Origin: Ascidiaceihabitans sp029251465
GTDB lineage: Bacteria > Pseudomonadota > Alphaproteobacteria > Rhodobacterales > Rhodobacteraceae
Length of the DNA: 64,000 nucleotides
Assembly (NCBI RefSeq): GCF_042932805.1
Contig: NZ_CP170633.1
Coordinates: 3,844,001 to 3,908,000 of the forward strand
Reading direction: 5' to 3'
Position numbers and translations under genes: made by a program. Shown piece after piece: positions 25,861 to 34,305 of this stretch. The notes below the pieces were generated by a model. It was given only the letters and a program-made list of their open reading frames with translations, searched no databases and had not been told where the DNA came from. Numbering within the stretch: position 1 is the first letter of the stretch; each line of letters opens with the position of its first letter.

Positions 25861-25884
25861 GAGTATTTTTGATCAAGACAAAAT
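25861..25884 (+). repeat. GAGTATTT...GATCA 3' element, copy 1
   Basis: GAGTATTTTTGATCAAGACA begins 11 bases after the stop of the 370-residue gene. It matches two other copies, at 33469 and 37431, in the same orientation relative to the upstream gene. It separates this gene from the AAA+ gene at 25929. Confidence 0.7.
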
Positions 25885-25928
25885 GCAAGCGGGTCGTGTT
25901 TGAGTTGCGTGTTTAAGGGAGGCAGAAA

Positions 25929-27863
25929 ATGAGCCAGACTTCGGATCAGATGGAGTTGCGCGAGAGCGACATTATCAAGCATTACGCGATGGCGCTGGCC
26001 ATGTTGCAGGGGTTCGATCACGCGCCGCGTATTGGCAAAGCTGTGGACGAAAAGCAGGTCGAAAAATCTTCTGGAATTGGCACGCGGCGACGGTTTCGAT
26101 CGACCACGCCGGGGTTGGTAGCGCGTCGTTCTGCCCCTGTGGGTTCGGTTCAGGTGATGGCCCGGATTGAAGGCGCGGATGAGGGGGATGCGTTGGTTTC
26201 CCCGTTGCAAGCGACCGTGATGAATGCGTTGCGTCGGGCGGTTTCTATCGCGATGGCTGTGGCCGAGAATTACGCAGAAGCGGCGGGTCTGGGTAATCTA
26301 AAGCGCGCGAATTTGGAGGGGTCTTTGGCGGAGGCGCGGCGGTCCGAGTTTTCAGAACTGTTAGCGGCCGAGGCGTTGATCACGTTGTATGTTTTTAGCA
26401 ATGCCACGTCCTATTTGCTGTCTGCGCATCTGTCCGAAGTGACCGTTGAATTGGGCGACGTTGAAGAGGTTTTGACCGACAATGGCCAGACCGCGTTGCA
26501 CGGCGCATTGTGGGAATTGGATCAGGACATCGCGGCCTTTGCCAGCGACGATCCGCGGCTGGTTGCGACTGTCGCAGGCTTTGCCGAGGCGTTGATGGAA
26601 AAGGTTGCCTTGCGCGCCCAAGCTGCCCCTCGGCTTGAGGCGTTCACAAACGCGACTTGGCGGGTCGAGGCGGATGATTTTGCCGTCGCCGGTTTTTCGC
26701 CCGCGTCCAAGGCCAAGTCGACCAAATTAACCATGTCGTTCAAGAAACCGAACGAAGTTGTCGGCAACCATATCGCCAAATACCAGGCGATGAAGCTGTC
26801 CAAAATGCTGATGGCCTACGACTTTGATCGCCGCCTAAACCCGTTCGCCGAACTGGGTGGTTTCATCTTTACCTTCATGGGGGATGGCAAGCCGGGGACG
26901 GGCAAAACCACGCTGATCCAGATGATGGCGGGGCTGGTGAATGACTACTGCACGACCGCCGGTTATCCGTTTCGCTATCAAAACCTGAGCACCGATAATA
27001 TCGATAGCTATCAGGGCAAATCGGGGCAAAATGCCAAGGCGTTTATCAACAATGTGCTGGATCCATCGGTGATCGGCTTTGGCACGATTGACGACATCGA
27101 CCAGCTTGCGGGCAAACGTGGTGATCGGCAATCTAGTGCTGGGCAACTGGAAATCACAGCTGTTTTGATGGAGAGTTTTGCGGGGGCCAATACAGTTGTA
27201 CGTGGCAACTGCACGTTTGGAATGTTCTCGAACTACCCTGAAAACGTCGACGACGCATTGCGCCAACGGGCAGGGGCGCGGTTCCTCGTGGACGGGCCGC
27301 AGACGCGGGACGATTACATCGACATCCTGTATCTTTTGATGGGCAAAAACCACGACATCCCGACGGGCGCGCATGAGGTTTTCAGCGCGCAGGAGATTAA
27401 ATCTGCCGTTGCCAAATCGTTTGAAAGCCACGCCCGCCCCCATGAGGCGGGCCTCGTGAAAGTGTTCGACCGTGTGTCGTCGGACATCGGCGAGCTGAAC
27501 ACGATTGCCAAGCTGGGCACGTACCTCAAGGGCATCCAAGAGGCAGACGAGAGGTTCACCGGCCGCGCGATCAAGAACATCACGGATGCGGTGAAAGTGC
27601 GGGCGATGGACTTTGAATTGCCGGACGAGTGGATGGAGGAACCCGACCTGTTCCTGTTCAAAGACTACGACACCAAGAAGGGCATGATTTCAGAACTGCG
27701 CCAGCCGATCACGGTGGACATGGTGGTGCAAGAAATCAACCGCTACGCGGATTCCGAGTTCCGTTATGCGGATAAGTCGGACGAGGTGGCTGTGGACGCG
27801 ATGGTGCGGGATATGGGCCGTCAGGTCGAGGCGAAGAAGCGGTTTTTGGGAGAGAGTAAGTGA
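25929..27863 (+). CDS. AAA+ ATPase of classical (Vps4/katanin-like) type with Walker B DD
   Basis: A 644-residue protein. Residues 1-300 are helical with no known domain. The ATPase module follows: Walker A GDGKPGTGKTTLIQMM with lysine 326; Walker B FGTIDDIDQLAGKRGD with aspartates 388-389, where classical AAA proteins have DE; sensor-1-like FGMFSNYPENVD; and arginine-rich ALRQRAGARFLVDG as candidate arginine fingers. The remaining 200 residues form a helical lid plus extension. An energy-driven remodelling role is likely, with partners encoded in the same operon. The ribosome site GGGAGG lies upstream of the ATG. Confidence 0.9.
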   Translation: MSQTSDQMELRESDIIKHYAMALAMLQGFDHAPRIGKAVDEKQVEKSSGIGTRRRFRSTTPGLVARRSAPVGSVQVMARIEGADEGDALVSPLQATVMNALRRAVSIAMAVAENYAEAAGLGNLKRANLEGSLAEARRSEFSELLAAEALITLYVFSNATSYLLSAHLSEVTVELGDVEEVLTDNGQTALHGALWELDQDIAAFASDDPRLVATVAGFAEALMEKVALRAQAAPRLEAFTNATWRVEADDFAVAGFSPASKAKSTKLTMSFKKPNEVVGNHIAKYQAMKLSKMLMAYDFDRRLNPFAELGGFIFTFMGDGKPGTGKTTLIQMMAGLVNDYCTTAGYPFRYQNLSTDNIDSYQGKSGQNAKAFINNVLDPSVIGFGTIDDIDQLAGKRGDRQSSAGQLEITAVLMESFAGANTVVRGNCTFGMFSNYPENVDDALRQRAGARFLVDGPQTRDDYIDILYLLMGKNHDIPTGAHEVFSAQEIKSAVAKSFESHARPHEAGLVKVFDRVSSDIGELNTIAKLGTYLKGIQEADERFTGRAIKNITDAVKVRAMDFELPDEWMEEPDLFLFKDYDTKKGMISELRQPITVDMVVQEINRYADSEFRYADKSDEVAVDAMVRDMGRQVEAKKRFLGESK

Positions 27864-28573
27864 GTAGTATGACAGCTTGGACCAAGTCTGCGGACCCAGA
27901 TCGGGTCAATCTATTCTATTTCACAAGCTCTGAGCATGCCCTTAGCAACTTGCGAAGTCGGAGAATTAAAGTGTCCAATTTTGACAAGTGCAATGATGTT
28001 TTTGAGCTGGCGTCCTTTTCAATGAAGTCGCGTTCGGTTCGACAACAACATCGAACTTGGTTATTGGAAATTGAAGGGAAATTCGGCTTAATTTGCCTGT
28101 CTCATAGTTGGCGGAAAGCACTTATGTGGGCGCATTATGGAAGCAGTGGGACAGGTGCCTGTCTTGTTTTCTCGGTTCCGAAAAAGGATTTCACAAAGGT
28201 CGAATACATTCCCGATCGGTTGTCTCATGAGGACGATTTCTATTTTCCACGACCATCTGATGGGCAAGATTTTTTTGACTTTTGTTCCAAAAAATTCTCA
28301 GCGTGGCGGTACGAAAGCGAAGCTCGCTTGTTTTGCAATCTTGAGAATAATGCCAACATTGTTGATGTGACTATCAATAAAGTAACGATGAAATTCCTTA
28401 ACTTTACAGAAGACTTTAAACCTATCGGCGTAATCAACGGCCCAAAGCCTCAACATGGGAAGAGTGATTTCGAATCCGAAATTAGGGAGCAAAACCTAGA
28501 ATTTTTCCAATGCCGTCCCGCATTTACCAAGTTTCATATGACTAGTCAGCGTGAAGAACGGTGCTGGAAATAG
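27860..28573 (+). CDS. DUF2971-family protein, AT-rich insertion in the AAA+ operon
   Basis: A 237-residue protein with the DUF2971 pattern: LFYFTSSEHALSNL at the start, then FGLICLSHSWRKALMWAHYG followed by GACLVFSV, and a later KFSAWRYESEARLF. The family's activity is unknown; it is often found in mobile or defence-type surroundings. It starts at a GTG within the ATPase stop. GC is 35-42% in 60-base samples, against about 54% just downstream, which points to acquisition. The ATG nine bases on is an alternative start. Confidence 0.82.
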   Translation: MSSMTAWTKSADPDRVNLFYFTSSEHALSNLRSRRIKVSNFDKCNDVFELASFSMKSRSVRQQHRTWLLEIEGKFGLICLSHSWRKALMWAHYGSSGTGACLVFSVPKKDFTKVEYIPDRLSHEDDFYFPRPSDGQDFFDFCSKKFSAWRYESEARLFCNLENNANIVDVTINKVTMKFLNFTEDFKPIGVINGPKPQHGKSDFESEIREQNLEFFQCRPAFTKFHMTSQREERCWK

Positions 28574-28574
28574 A

Positions 28575-29921
28575 ATGAAACGCCTCATCCAACGCGGCCT
28601 TATGTTTGGCAACCTGTTCCACGTCTCTTCGCCCGCATTGGTCGAACGCTACAATCGTGCGCTCAAACATCTCACCGGAAAAACCACCCAACTCACCGAT
28701 TTCCATATCGACATTTCCGGCTTTGCGCCCGAGGTCGGGGATGAACTGAACGATCCCGAATACCTGAACCACGCAGGGGTGAACCGCCAGTTTATCCTGC
28801 TGTCCACAGATCAAAAACGCGCGCCGTTGCTCAACGCCAAATTCTCGACCTCGCGCACGATCCTGCGCCATTTCATCGACGAAAACGAAGCGCAGTTGTT
28901 CGCCCTCACCGCCCGTGACGCTGTGGCAGGCGAGTTGGTGAATTCGGTCTACGACGTCTCGACCCCCGCCCGATTGTTTGACATTCGCGCGATCAAAATC
29001 GAGGCGGACACGACCACGGGCACCGTGCAATCGGCCAACGATCTGGCCACCAAAGTCGACACATTTCTGGAAAAAGAGGACGCGTGGTTCGACGACGTTT
29101 TGATCGCCGACATGATCAGCCTTGCCTCCAAAACCGGCGACACGCGGCGCAATCCTGTGCGCCTGAAATCCGAAACGTTTGAGCAATCCAACTTTTGGAC
29201 CGCGCATTTCGGCGGGCTGTATTTGTTCCAAGGCATGGACCACCCCGCGGTGATCGCCTCGACCTCAAAGGACGGGCTAGAGGATCTGCCAGTCAAATAC
29301 ACCTTTGATCTGAGCGAGCGAAATCGCATCGCAAAGTTCCTTGAATTCAACGATCTGGTCGAACCCATCGTCAAGGCGCGGGGCACTGATGCCGCCGCGA
29401 TCCTGTCCCAAAAGATGGAGTTCATTCTGATCGACACAATCGCCGATCAGGGCATCGATTTGACCGGTGCAACAGGGCGCGAAATGCGCCGCCTGACCCG
29501 CGAAAATGCGCATCTTTTGCCAGATAGTTATCACGCGCTGGCCAAGCTGGTGGCGTGGGCAAAACACGGGGGCACGTGGCCGAAAATCACCTCGGATCAT
29601 CCGGCGTATTTCTACACTTTGCGCGCGGCAGATCACCCCGACGCCGACCTTGTGAACATGCTGCTGGCAGACCTGTGCCCCGCCGATATTCGCCAGCTGT
29701 TCATCTGCCACAAGGAACTGTTTTACCGGACCTACGCGCGCTGGCCGGACACCAAAAAAGACTACGTCGCCCGCTATCTCGAGGCGGAATACCAAAGCGA
29801 CAAAGCAGGTGCGCGCGCCGCCCTTTTCGGGCATGCCCCAAATATGGTAGATGATGTTGCCCCGCCACCTCGTGATCTGATTGACCGGGTTGGACCTTGG
29901 GGCGCGGTAAGGAGAAAATAA
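28575..29921 (+). CDS. Conserved 448-residue protein of unknown function (DUF6638-like?)
   Basis: A soluble protein beginning MKRLIQRGLMFGNLFHVSSP and continuing with LTDFHIDISGFAPEVGDELN. A central VTFD-type region includes SNFWTAHFGGLYLFQGMDHP, and near the C-terminus is ADLCPADIRQLFICHKELFY. I associate this start with a Rhodobacterales-specific unknown family (possibly DUF6638), unverified. The ATG begins one base after the DUF2971 stop. Composition returns to the window's norm, so this gene likely belongs with the ATPase as an original partner. Confidence 0.83.
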   Translation: MKRLIQRGLMFGNLFHVSSPALVERYNRALKHLTGKTTQLTDFHIDISGFAPEVGDELNDPEYLNHAGVNRQFILLSTDQKRAPLLNAKFSTSRTILRHFIDENEAQLFALTARDAVAGELVNSVYDVSTPARLFDIRAIKIEADTTTGTVQSANDLATKVDTFLEKEDAWFDDVLIADMISLASKTGDTRRNPVRLKSETFEQSNFWTAHFGGLYLFQGMDHPAVIASTSKDGLEDLPVKYTFDLSERNRIAKFLEFNDLVEPIVKARGTDAAAILSQKMEFILIDTIADQGIDLTGATGREMRRLTRENAHLLPDSYHALAKLVAWAKHGGTWPKITSDHPAYFYTLRAADHPDADLVNMLLADLCPADIRQLFICHKELFYRTYARWPDTKKDYVARYLEAEYQSDKAGARAALFGHAPNMVDDVAPPPRDLIDRVGPWGAVRRK

Positions 29922-30188
29922 ATGTTTGCACTGGCCCGTTTGTTGTTCATGGGATTCATCGTTTTATCGGTGATCTACATCTGCCTGTCGCTATATTCGC
30001 GCTCAAAACGCCGCGCCAAACTGGGCGTGGAATGGGACGAAGAAGGGATGGAGGGCGACCGCGACGCCTTTGTCCAAGAGGGGCTTGACGACTACGACGG
30101 ATCATTGCGCCGCAAGCTGATTTTAGGGGTGTATGTCGTGCCCTTCGTGCTTATGTGCGTGATCATCTACCTGACGAATTTTGCCTAA
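29922..30188 (+). CDS. Small two-helix membrane protein in the AAA+ operon
   Basis: An 88-residue protein with a hydrophobic helix near residues 3-24 (LARLLFMGFIVLSVIYICLS) and another near 66-84. An acidic cytosolic loop (EWDEEGMEGDRDAF) lies between them. It begins right after the stop of the previous gene with GGAGAAAATAA as ribosome site. No family is recognised. A membrane docking point for the operon's soluble proteins is possible. Confidence 0.8.
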   Translation: MFALARLLFMGFIVLSVIYICLSLYSRSKRRAKLGVEWDEEGMEGDRDAFVQEGLDDYDGSLRRKLILGVYVVPFVLMCVIIYLTNFA

Positions 30189-30199
30189 AGGGGCCTGAA

Positions 30200-30850
30200 A
30201 TGCGCTACATTAAATGGGTCTTGATCATCACCTTTTGGGTTCTGGTGGCATCATTCTTTCACTACACACTGCCGCAAAAAGACATCGTGCGGATCACCGA
30301 CACCTATGAAAAACGGATTGATTTCGGTGAAAATTCGATCTTTTGGGCGACGGCGGATGTTGGGTCTGACGGGACAACAGCGAACCGCGATGTGTTCTTT
30401 ATCCAGTCGCGCCAGGCCAGCAATGACCGCGTCATGGTCTACCGCAACGAGGACACGGGCTGGGGTTGGCCGCCCTACCTGAAATTCGACACATCCAACC
30501 TGCAGGCCGAAGCGGCAGATGCCAAATCAACCGCCGCCGCGCCGCAATACGCAATCGTCAAACACTACGGCTGGCGCAACGAATTTTTGTCGATCTTTCC
30601 CAACGCGATTTCCGTCACACCCGTCGACGGGCCAAACGCGTCCAAGGGCATTCCGGTCTTGAACATCTTTATTCTGCTGCTGTTTGCGATGGTGGTGTAT
30701 TTCATCTGGGTGCGGTGGCGCCGGTTCCGCATGGCGCGAATTGATCCCGCGCTCGAGGAAATGCAGGACAATTGGGATGCGGCGGGTGACGCTGTCAGTG
30801 AACGTGGCGGGCGTGTGCGGCGCTGGATCAATACGTGGCGGGCGAAATAG
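30200..30850 (+). CDS. DUF1523-family membrane protein
   Basis: A 216-residue protein with an N-terminal membrane helix (MRYIKWVLIITFWVLVASFF), a large extracytoplasmic domain beginning HYTLPQKDIVRITDTYEKR, and a second helix near residues 155-175 with a basic tail. This start is characteristic of DUF1523, found across Rhodobacterales; its function is unknown. I took the ATG at 30200, as the 15 residues in front overlap the previous gene. It ends the eight-gene unit and meets the minus-strand glycosyltransferase gene after three bases. Confidence 0.88.
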   Translation: MRYIKWVLIITFWVLVASFFHYTLPQKDIVRITDTYEKRIDFGENSIFWATADVGSDGTTANRDVFFIQSRQASNDRVMVYRNEDTGWGWPPYLKFDTSNLQAEAADAKSTAAAPQYAIVKHYGWRNEFLSIFPNAISVTPVDGPNASKGIPVLNIFILLLFAMVVYFIWVRWRRFRMARIDPALEEMQDNWDAAGDAVSERGGRVRRWINTWRAK

Positions 30851-30853
30851 CGA

Positions 30854-32431
30854 TCAGTCCGAGAACAAATACTCGGCCTGCGCAATTTCGCGCCCTTGCT
30901 CGACGCTGATCGACAGGAACCGCGACAGCGCTTTGGCATTGTCGTCAACATCGACGCTTTCGCGCATGCGGGCAAAATTCTCAAAGCCCGCGTCGCGGAT
31001 ACGGTCGCTTTCAAAAACCATGTCGTTGCGAATGGTCGGCAACAGCCGGTCTAGCGTTTCGGTCGAGGTTTGATCCCCCGCAAGGCCCACGCGCATCGCG
31101 TGCCCGATCAGGTAATCCTCTGAGAAATTGCAATCGATTTCCAGCATCCGCGTGACCGAACGATCTTCGGCAAAATCCTTGAGCAATTCGATGTTGCCCG
31201 GATCCATGCAGACGATCAGCTGGTCGGTTTCGTAATAATCAAACAGCATCCGCATCAGCGCACGCCGGTGCCGCGTGCGTTTGCCCAGCGTTTTCTGGAT
31301 GCCGCCAAGATCGGGCAGCGGTGTGTCTTCTTCGTTGAACAGGTATTCGATGGCGGGCACGTTGGTGACTTGGCGAATGCGTTCCAGCACCCGTTTGGCG
31401 ACGTGCCATTTCTTGCAAATCACGATCATCAATTCGCGTTCACGGCCCAGCGTGCTTTCTGTTTCCCAGAACCGCGTGGCAAAACGGCGCCCGATCCGGC
31501 CACGCCCGGTCAGGAATTTGAACAGCCCTGCGCCCTCGTTCGAGATTTGGAACGGCACGCCTTCGGCCGCATACAGCAACCCCAGCCTTCGTTTCAGATC
31601 TTTGGCCTCGGCACTGATCTTGCGGGCGAACAGGAAATCTTGGGACAGCAACAGATCGTAGTGATCGTCGTAAAACGTGACCGGCATCCCGTAGTCGGTG
31701 AACAGCAAAAACGTCAGCGTGCGCGACCGGATTTCGCTTTCCGGCACCACGTGGCGCACGATGGTTTGAAAGAACGTCTCGTCCGGGATCCAGGTCGTGC
31801 GAAAGAATCGCATCACGTCTTTGCGTTTGCGGGTAAAGTCGAGAACCCATTCGACCGTGCGACGGCGCAGACACCACCATTGGCTGCCGATCTGAACCTG
31901 AATGTCCGCGGGCACGTCGCGGGTGATCCCGAACTTGCGTTGGAAATTGAAGGACCAATAGAACAGCCGTTTTTGGGTGCGCTCGTTGAACCAATGGCGA
32001 TAGATCAGACGTTCTTCTTTGAACCCCGTTTTGATCCAGTCGCTGTCAAAATAATCAAAGCTTTCGACAAAATCGACGTCATTGTCGTCGAGAAACTGGT
32101 GGGTGTATTCCGCCGATTTGACGGCCATGCAATCACCCGAAAGCATGTAAAAGTGGGTCGCGCGTGGAAATGCATCAACAGCGGATTCGACCGCGTACAG
32201 CGTGGCTTGGACCAACGACCATTCGCCCCAACCGCATTTGATGCGTCGGTGGGCGTAGGTGACGTTTTCGTTATCCTTGAGCGCATCTTTGATTCTGGCG
32301 AAATGTTCTGGATTCGCGCGGGCATCAAAGTGAATCGACATGTAGTCGCCAGCCGCAGTCAGCCGTTGCGCCTGCTTGATAACGGCGTCCGGATCCTTGT
32401 GACACAGCAATATGTAGGCGATTTTTGCCAT
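30854..32431 (-). CDS. GT14-like glycosyltransferase with C-terminal DUF5928-like region
   Basis: A 525-residue protein. Residues 1-270 resemble core-2/I-branching GT14 enzymes: AKIAYILLCHKDPDAVIKQA, then YMSIHFDARANPEH, GWGEWSLVQATLYAVESA, THFYMLSGDCMAVKS, and QWWCLRRRTVEWV with a following TTWIPDETFFQT. The remaining 250 residues are a Rhodobacterales-type extension I associate with DUF5928. It probably adds an amino sugar or xylose to a surface glycan. It is divergent from a sulfotransferase gene. Confidence 0.86.
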   Translation of the reverse strand: MAKIAYILLCHKDPDAVIKQAQRLTAAGDYMSIHFDARANPEHFARIKDALKDNENVTYAHRRIKCGWGEWSLVQATLYAVESAVDAFPRATHFYMLSGDCMAVKSAEYTHQFLDDNDVDFVESFDYFDSDWIKTGFKEERLIYRHWFNERTQKRLFYWSFNFQRKFGITRDVPADIQVQIGSQWWCLRRRTVEWVLDFTRKRKDVMRFFRTTWIPDETFFQTIVRHVVPESEIRSRTLTFLLFTDYGMPVTFYDDHYDLLLSQDFLFARKISAEAKDLKRRLGLLYAAEGVPFQISNEGAGLFKFLTGRGRIGRRFATRFWETESTLGRERELMIVICKKWHVAKRVLERIRQVTNVPAIEYLFNEEDTPLPDLGGIQKTLGKRTRHRRALMRMLFDYYETDQLIVCMDPGNIELLKDFAEDRSVTRMLEIDCNFSEDYLIGHAMRVGLAGDQTSTETLDRLLPTIRNDMVFESDRIRDAGFENFARMRESVDVDDNAKALSRFLSISVEQGREIAQAEYLFSD

Positions 32432-32594
32432 ATTGGAAACGAACTGCCCCTTTGCGTAAGATTGTTTACGTTGTTAAAGGTGAAGAGTGATTGAATAAAC
32501 AGGATTTATTTGCTTTTTTGCGCCAAGACCAAACTGTTGCCGATAAAACAGTGCCAAAAAGCATCAAAGCGCGCGAACGTAGAGGACGAGTAGT

Positions 32595-33413
32595 ATGGGT
32601 TTTCCCGGAACGTGGATGACGGAAAGTGAAAGCATGGTGTACCGCGTGGTGCCCAAATGCGCGTGTTCGACCATTGGTCAGATCATGCATTTTTCCGATC
32701 ACGGCGAATTTTTCGACGGCGACATTCATGACGCCCAAGGCGGGCTGCACAAGTGGGCGCTTGAGAACAGCCAGGGGCCGATCACGCAGAATGTGCAGAA
32801 TCACGAATCGTATTCGTTTACCTGCGTGCGCAATCCCTACACGCGGATTCTGTCGTCGTTCTTTGATAAAATTTGCGGAATTCAGCGCAACGGCAAGCGC
32901 TATCGCGGTAATCTTGTGCCGTTGTTGGTTCAAAAATACGGGATCGAAGTGGGCGGTGATGACGGCAAGCAGGAATTTGACCAGATCAAATCCTTTCGCC
33001 GGTTCCTGCTGTTTGCCCGTGACACCATTCGCTGGCGCCGTCCGATGGATCCGGACATTCACTGGTCTGCGATGTCGGGCCACGTCAGCACGTTCATCGT
33101 GAACGGCGGGCAGTACGACAAAATCATCTGGACGGAAAAGTTCAACGAAGGCATGGCCGACGTGCTGGGTGCGATCGAATCACCGCATGCGGTTGATCTG
33201 GAAACGATCCCGCGGTTCAACGAATCCGAAGGGCATGGCCCAAAGCGCGCGCATCCCGTCGAGGATTATTTCGACGATATGTCGATGCATCTGGTCTACG
33301 AGATTTTCAAACGCGATTTTGACGTGTTCAAATATGATTTTGAAAACCCGGCCAACAAGTTGCCGATTGGTGAGATTGACCTACACGAAGTGCACAAAAA
33401 GCTTGGTGACTGA
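32595..33413 (+). CDS. Sulfotransferase family 2-like protein
   Basis: A 272-residue cytosolic protein. The PAPS-binding 5'-phosphosulfate loop is VYRVVPKCACSTIGQIMHF, and the 3'-phosphate site is SFTCVRNPYTRILSSFFD. The arrangement matches carbohydrate sulfotransferases (family 2). It would transfer sulfate from PAPS to a sugar hydroxyl. Position opposite a glycosyltransferase supports a role in decorating a surface polysaccharide. RBS AGAGGACG lies upstream of the ATG. Confidence 0.87.
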   Translation: MGFPGTWMTESESMVYRVVPKCACSTIGQIMHFSDHGEFFDGDIHDAQGGLHKWALENSQGPITQNVQNHESYSFTCVRNPYTRILSSFFDKICGIQRNGKRYRGNLVPLLVQKYGIEVGGDDGKQEFDQIKSFRRFLLFARDTIRWRRPMDPDIHWSAMSGHVSTFIVNGGQYDKIIWTEKFNEGMADVLGAIESPHAVDLETIPRFNESEGHGPKRAHPVEDYFDDMSMHLVYEIFKRDFDVFKYDFENPANKLPIGEIDLHEVHKKLGD

Positions 33414-33433
33414 ACTTTTGTTGTGATGCGGAT

Positions 33434-33490
33434 GGGGGCGTTGCCCCCGTCGCTGTGCGACTCCCCCAGAGTATTTTGGATCAGAACAAG
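33434..33490 (+). repeat. Hairpin plus GAGTATTT...GATCA 3' element, copy 2
   Basis: A GGGGGC/GCCCCC hairpin (33434-33448) is followed by CGACTCCCCCA and then GAGTATTTTGGATCAGAACA from 33469. It lies just beyond the sulfotransferase stop and is the most complete copy of the element. The GC hairpin could act as a terminator. Confidence 0.75.
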
Positions 33491-33505
33491 CGGCGAAGTG
33501 TGCTG

Positions 33506-34183
33506 TTAGTTTGCGGCGATTACGCCGGCGACGCGTTGGCCGATTTTGCGGCTGGCCTTGACTGACGGATGGATGCGATCAGCGGCGTGGTAGGATTTAT
33601 CACCGCTTTTCACCATGTCTTTGACGGGCACAAACCACACGCCTTTGTCACGCTTGGCCATCAGGGCGAGGCGGCGTTCCAGTTCATCGCCGTCATCGCG
33701 GCAGCTTTCGATGGGCGAGCCGAAGCCGGGTGAGCGCAAGTAACCCACGTAGATCACACGCGATTTTCCGCTGCGCACTTTGGCCACCAGTCTTGGAATT
33801 TCACCGCGTTTGCCGTCTTTTGAAATCAGCTTGTCCATTTTGCGCCGGCAATCAGAGCACCCGCAGCCGAGCCACAAATCGTTGCCGCCGCCGTTCATCA
33901 AAACCCATTCCCATTGGCCGGGCCGGTATTGTTTTGAAATGTTGAACCCGAGGCTGCCGGACAGGGGCAGTTTGTAGATGATGCGGGCCCCTGACACGGA
34001 CCGGTTTTCGACCGGCCGTTTGAGTGCCTTGCCGACGATGTCAGGGATCGATTGGCCAGAGCTGCGATAAAACGCAAAGAACGAATCGCCCATCGCCATG
34101 ATGCGCGCCTTTTCTTGGGCTGTGGCGGTGCTGGAAATTAGACAAATAGCTAAAATTTGCAGTAGAAATCGGATTTGGCGCAT
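33506..34183 (-). CDS. Secreted SGNH-type hydrolase
   Basis: A 225-residue protein with a signal peptide (MRQIRFLLQILAICLISSTATA). Block I is RIMAMGDSFFAFYR (nucleophile serine), block III is VLMNGGGNDLWLGCG (asparagine) and block V is ADRIHPSVKASRK (aspartate-histidine pair). It also has a CGCSDCRRK cysteine cluster unusual for the family. It may remove acyl groups from a surface glycan, given the neighbouring glycosyltransferase and sulfotransferase. Confidence 0.84.
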   Translation of the reverse strand: MRQIRFLLQILAICLISSTATAQEKARIMAMGDSFFAFYRSSGQSIPDIVGKALKRPVENRSVSGARIIYKLPLSGSLGFNISKQYRPGQWEWVLMNGGGNDLWLGCGCSDCRRKMDKLISKDGKRGEIPRLVAKVRSGKSRVIYVGYLRSPGFGSPIESCRDDGDELERRLALMAKRDKGVWFVPVKDMVKSGDKSYHAADRIHPSVKASRKIGQRVAGVIAAN

Positions 34184-34305
34184 GTCGTCCTCAACTCATT
34201 ACGTCGTCAATATTCGTCACACGATAACGACAAACTATGATCAAAACATGACCAATCCCGTTGATACCTTGCGCCTTTGCCAGACAAACCCTACATCCCA
34301 AAGTC

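Noticed and set aside
30855..30875. GAGTATTT at the end of the glycosyltransferase gene
   Set aside because: It is the coding sequence for the final residues and lacks the GATCA part.
31268..32494. Plus-strand frame of 408 residues opposite the GT14-like gene
   Set aside because: It mirrors the codon bias of the real gene on the other strand and lacks motifs.
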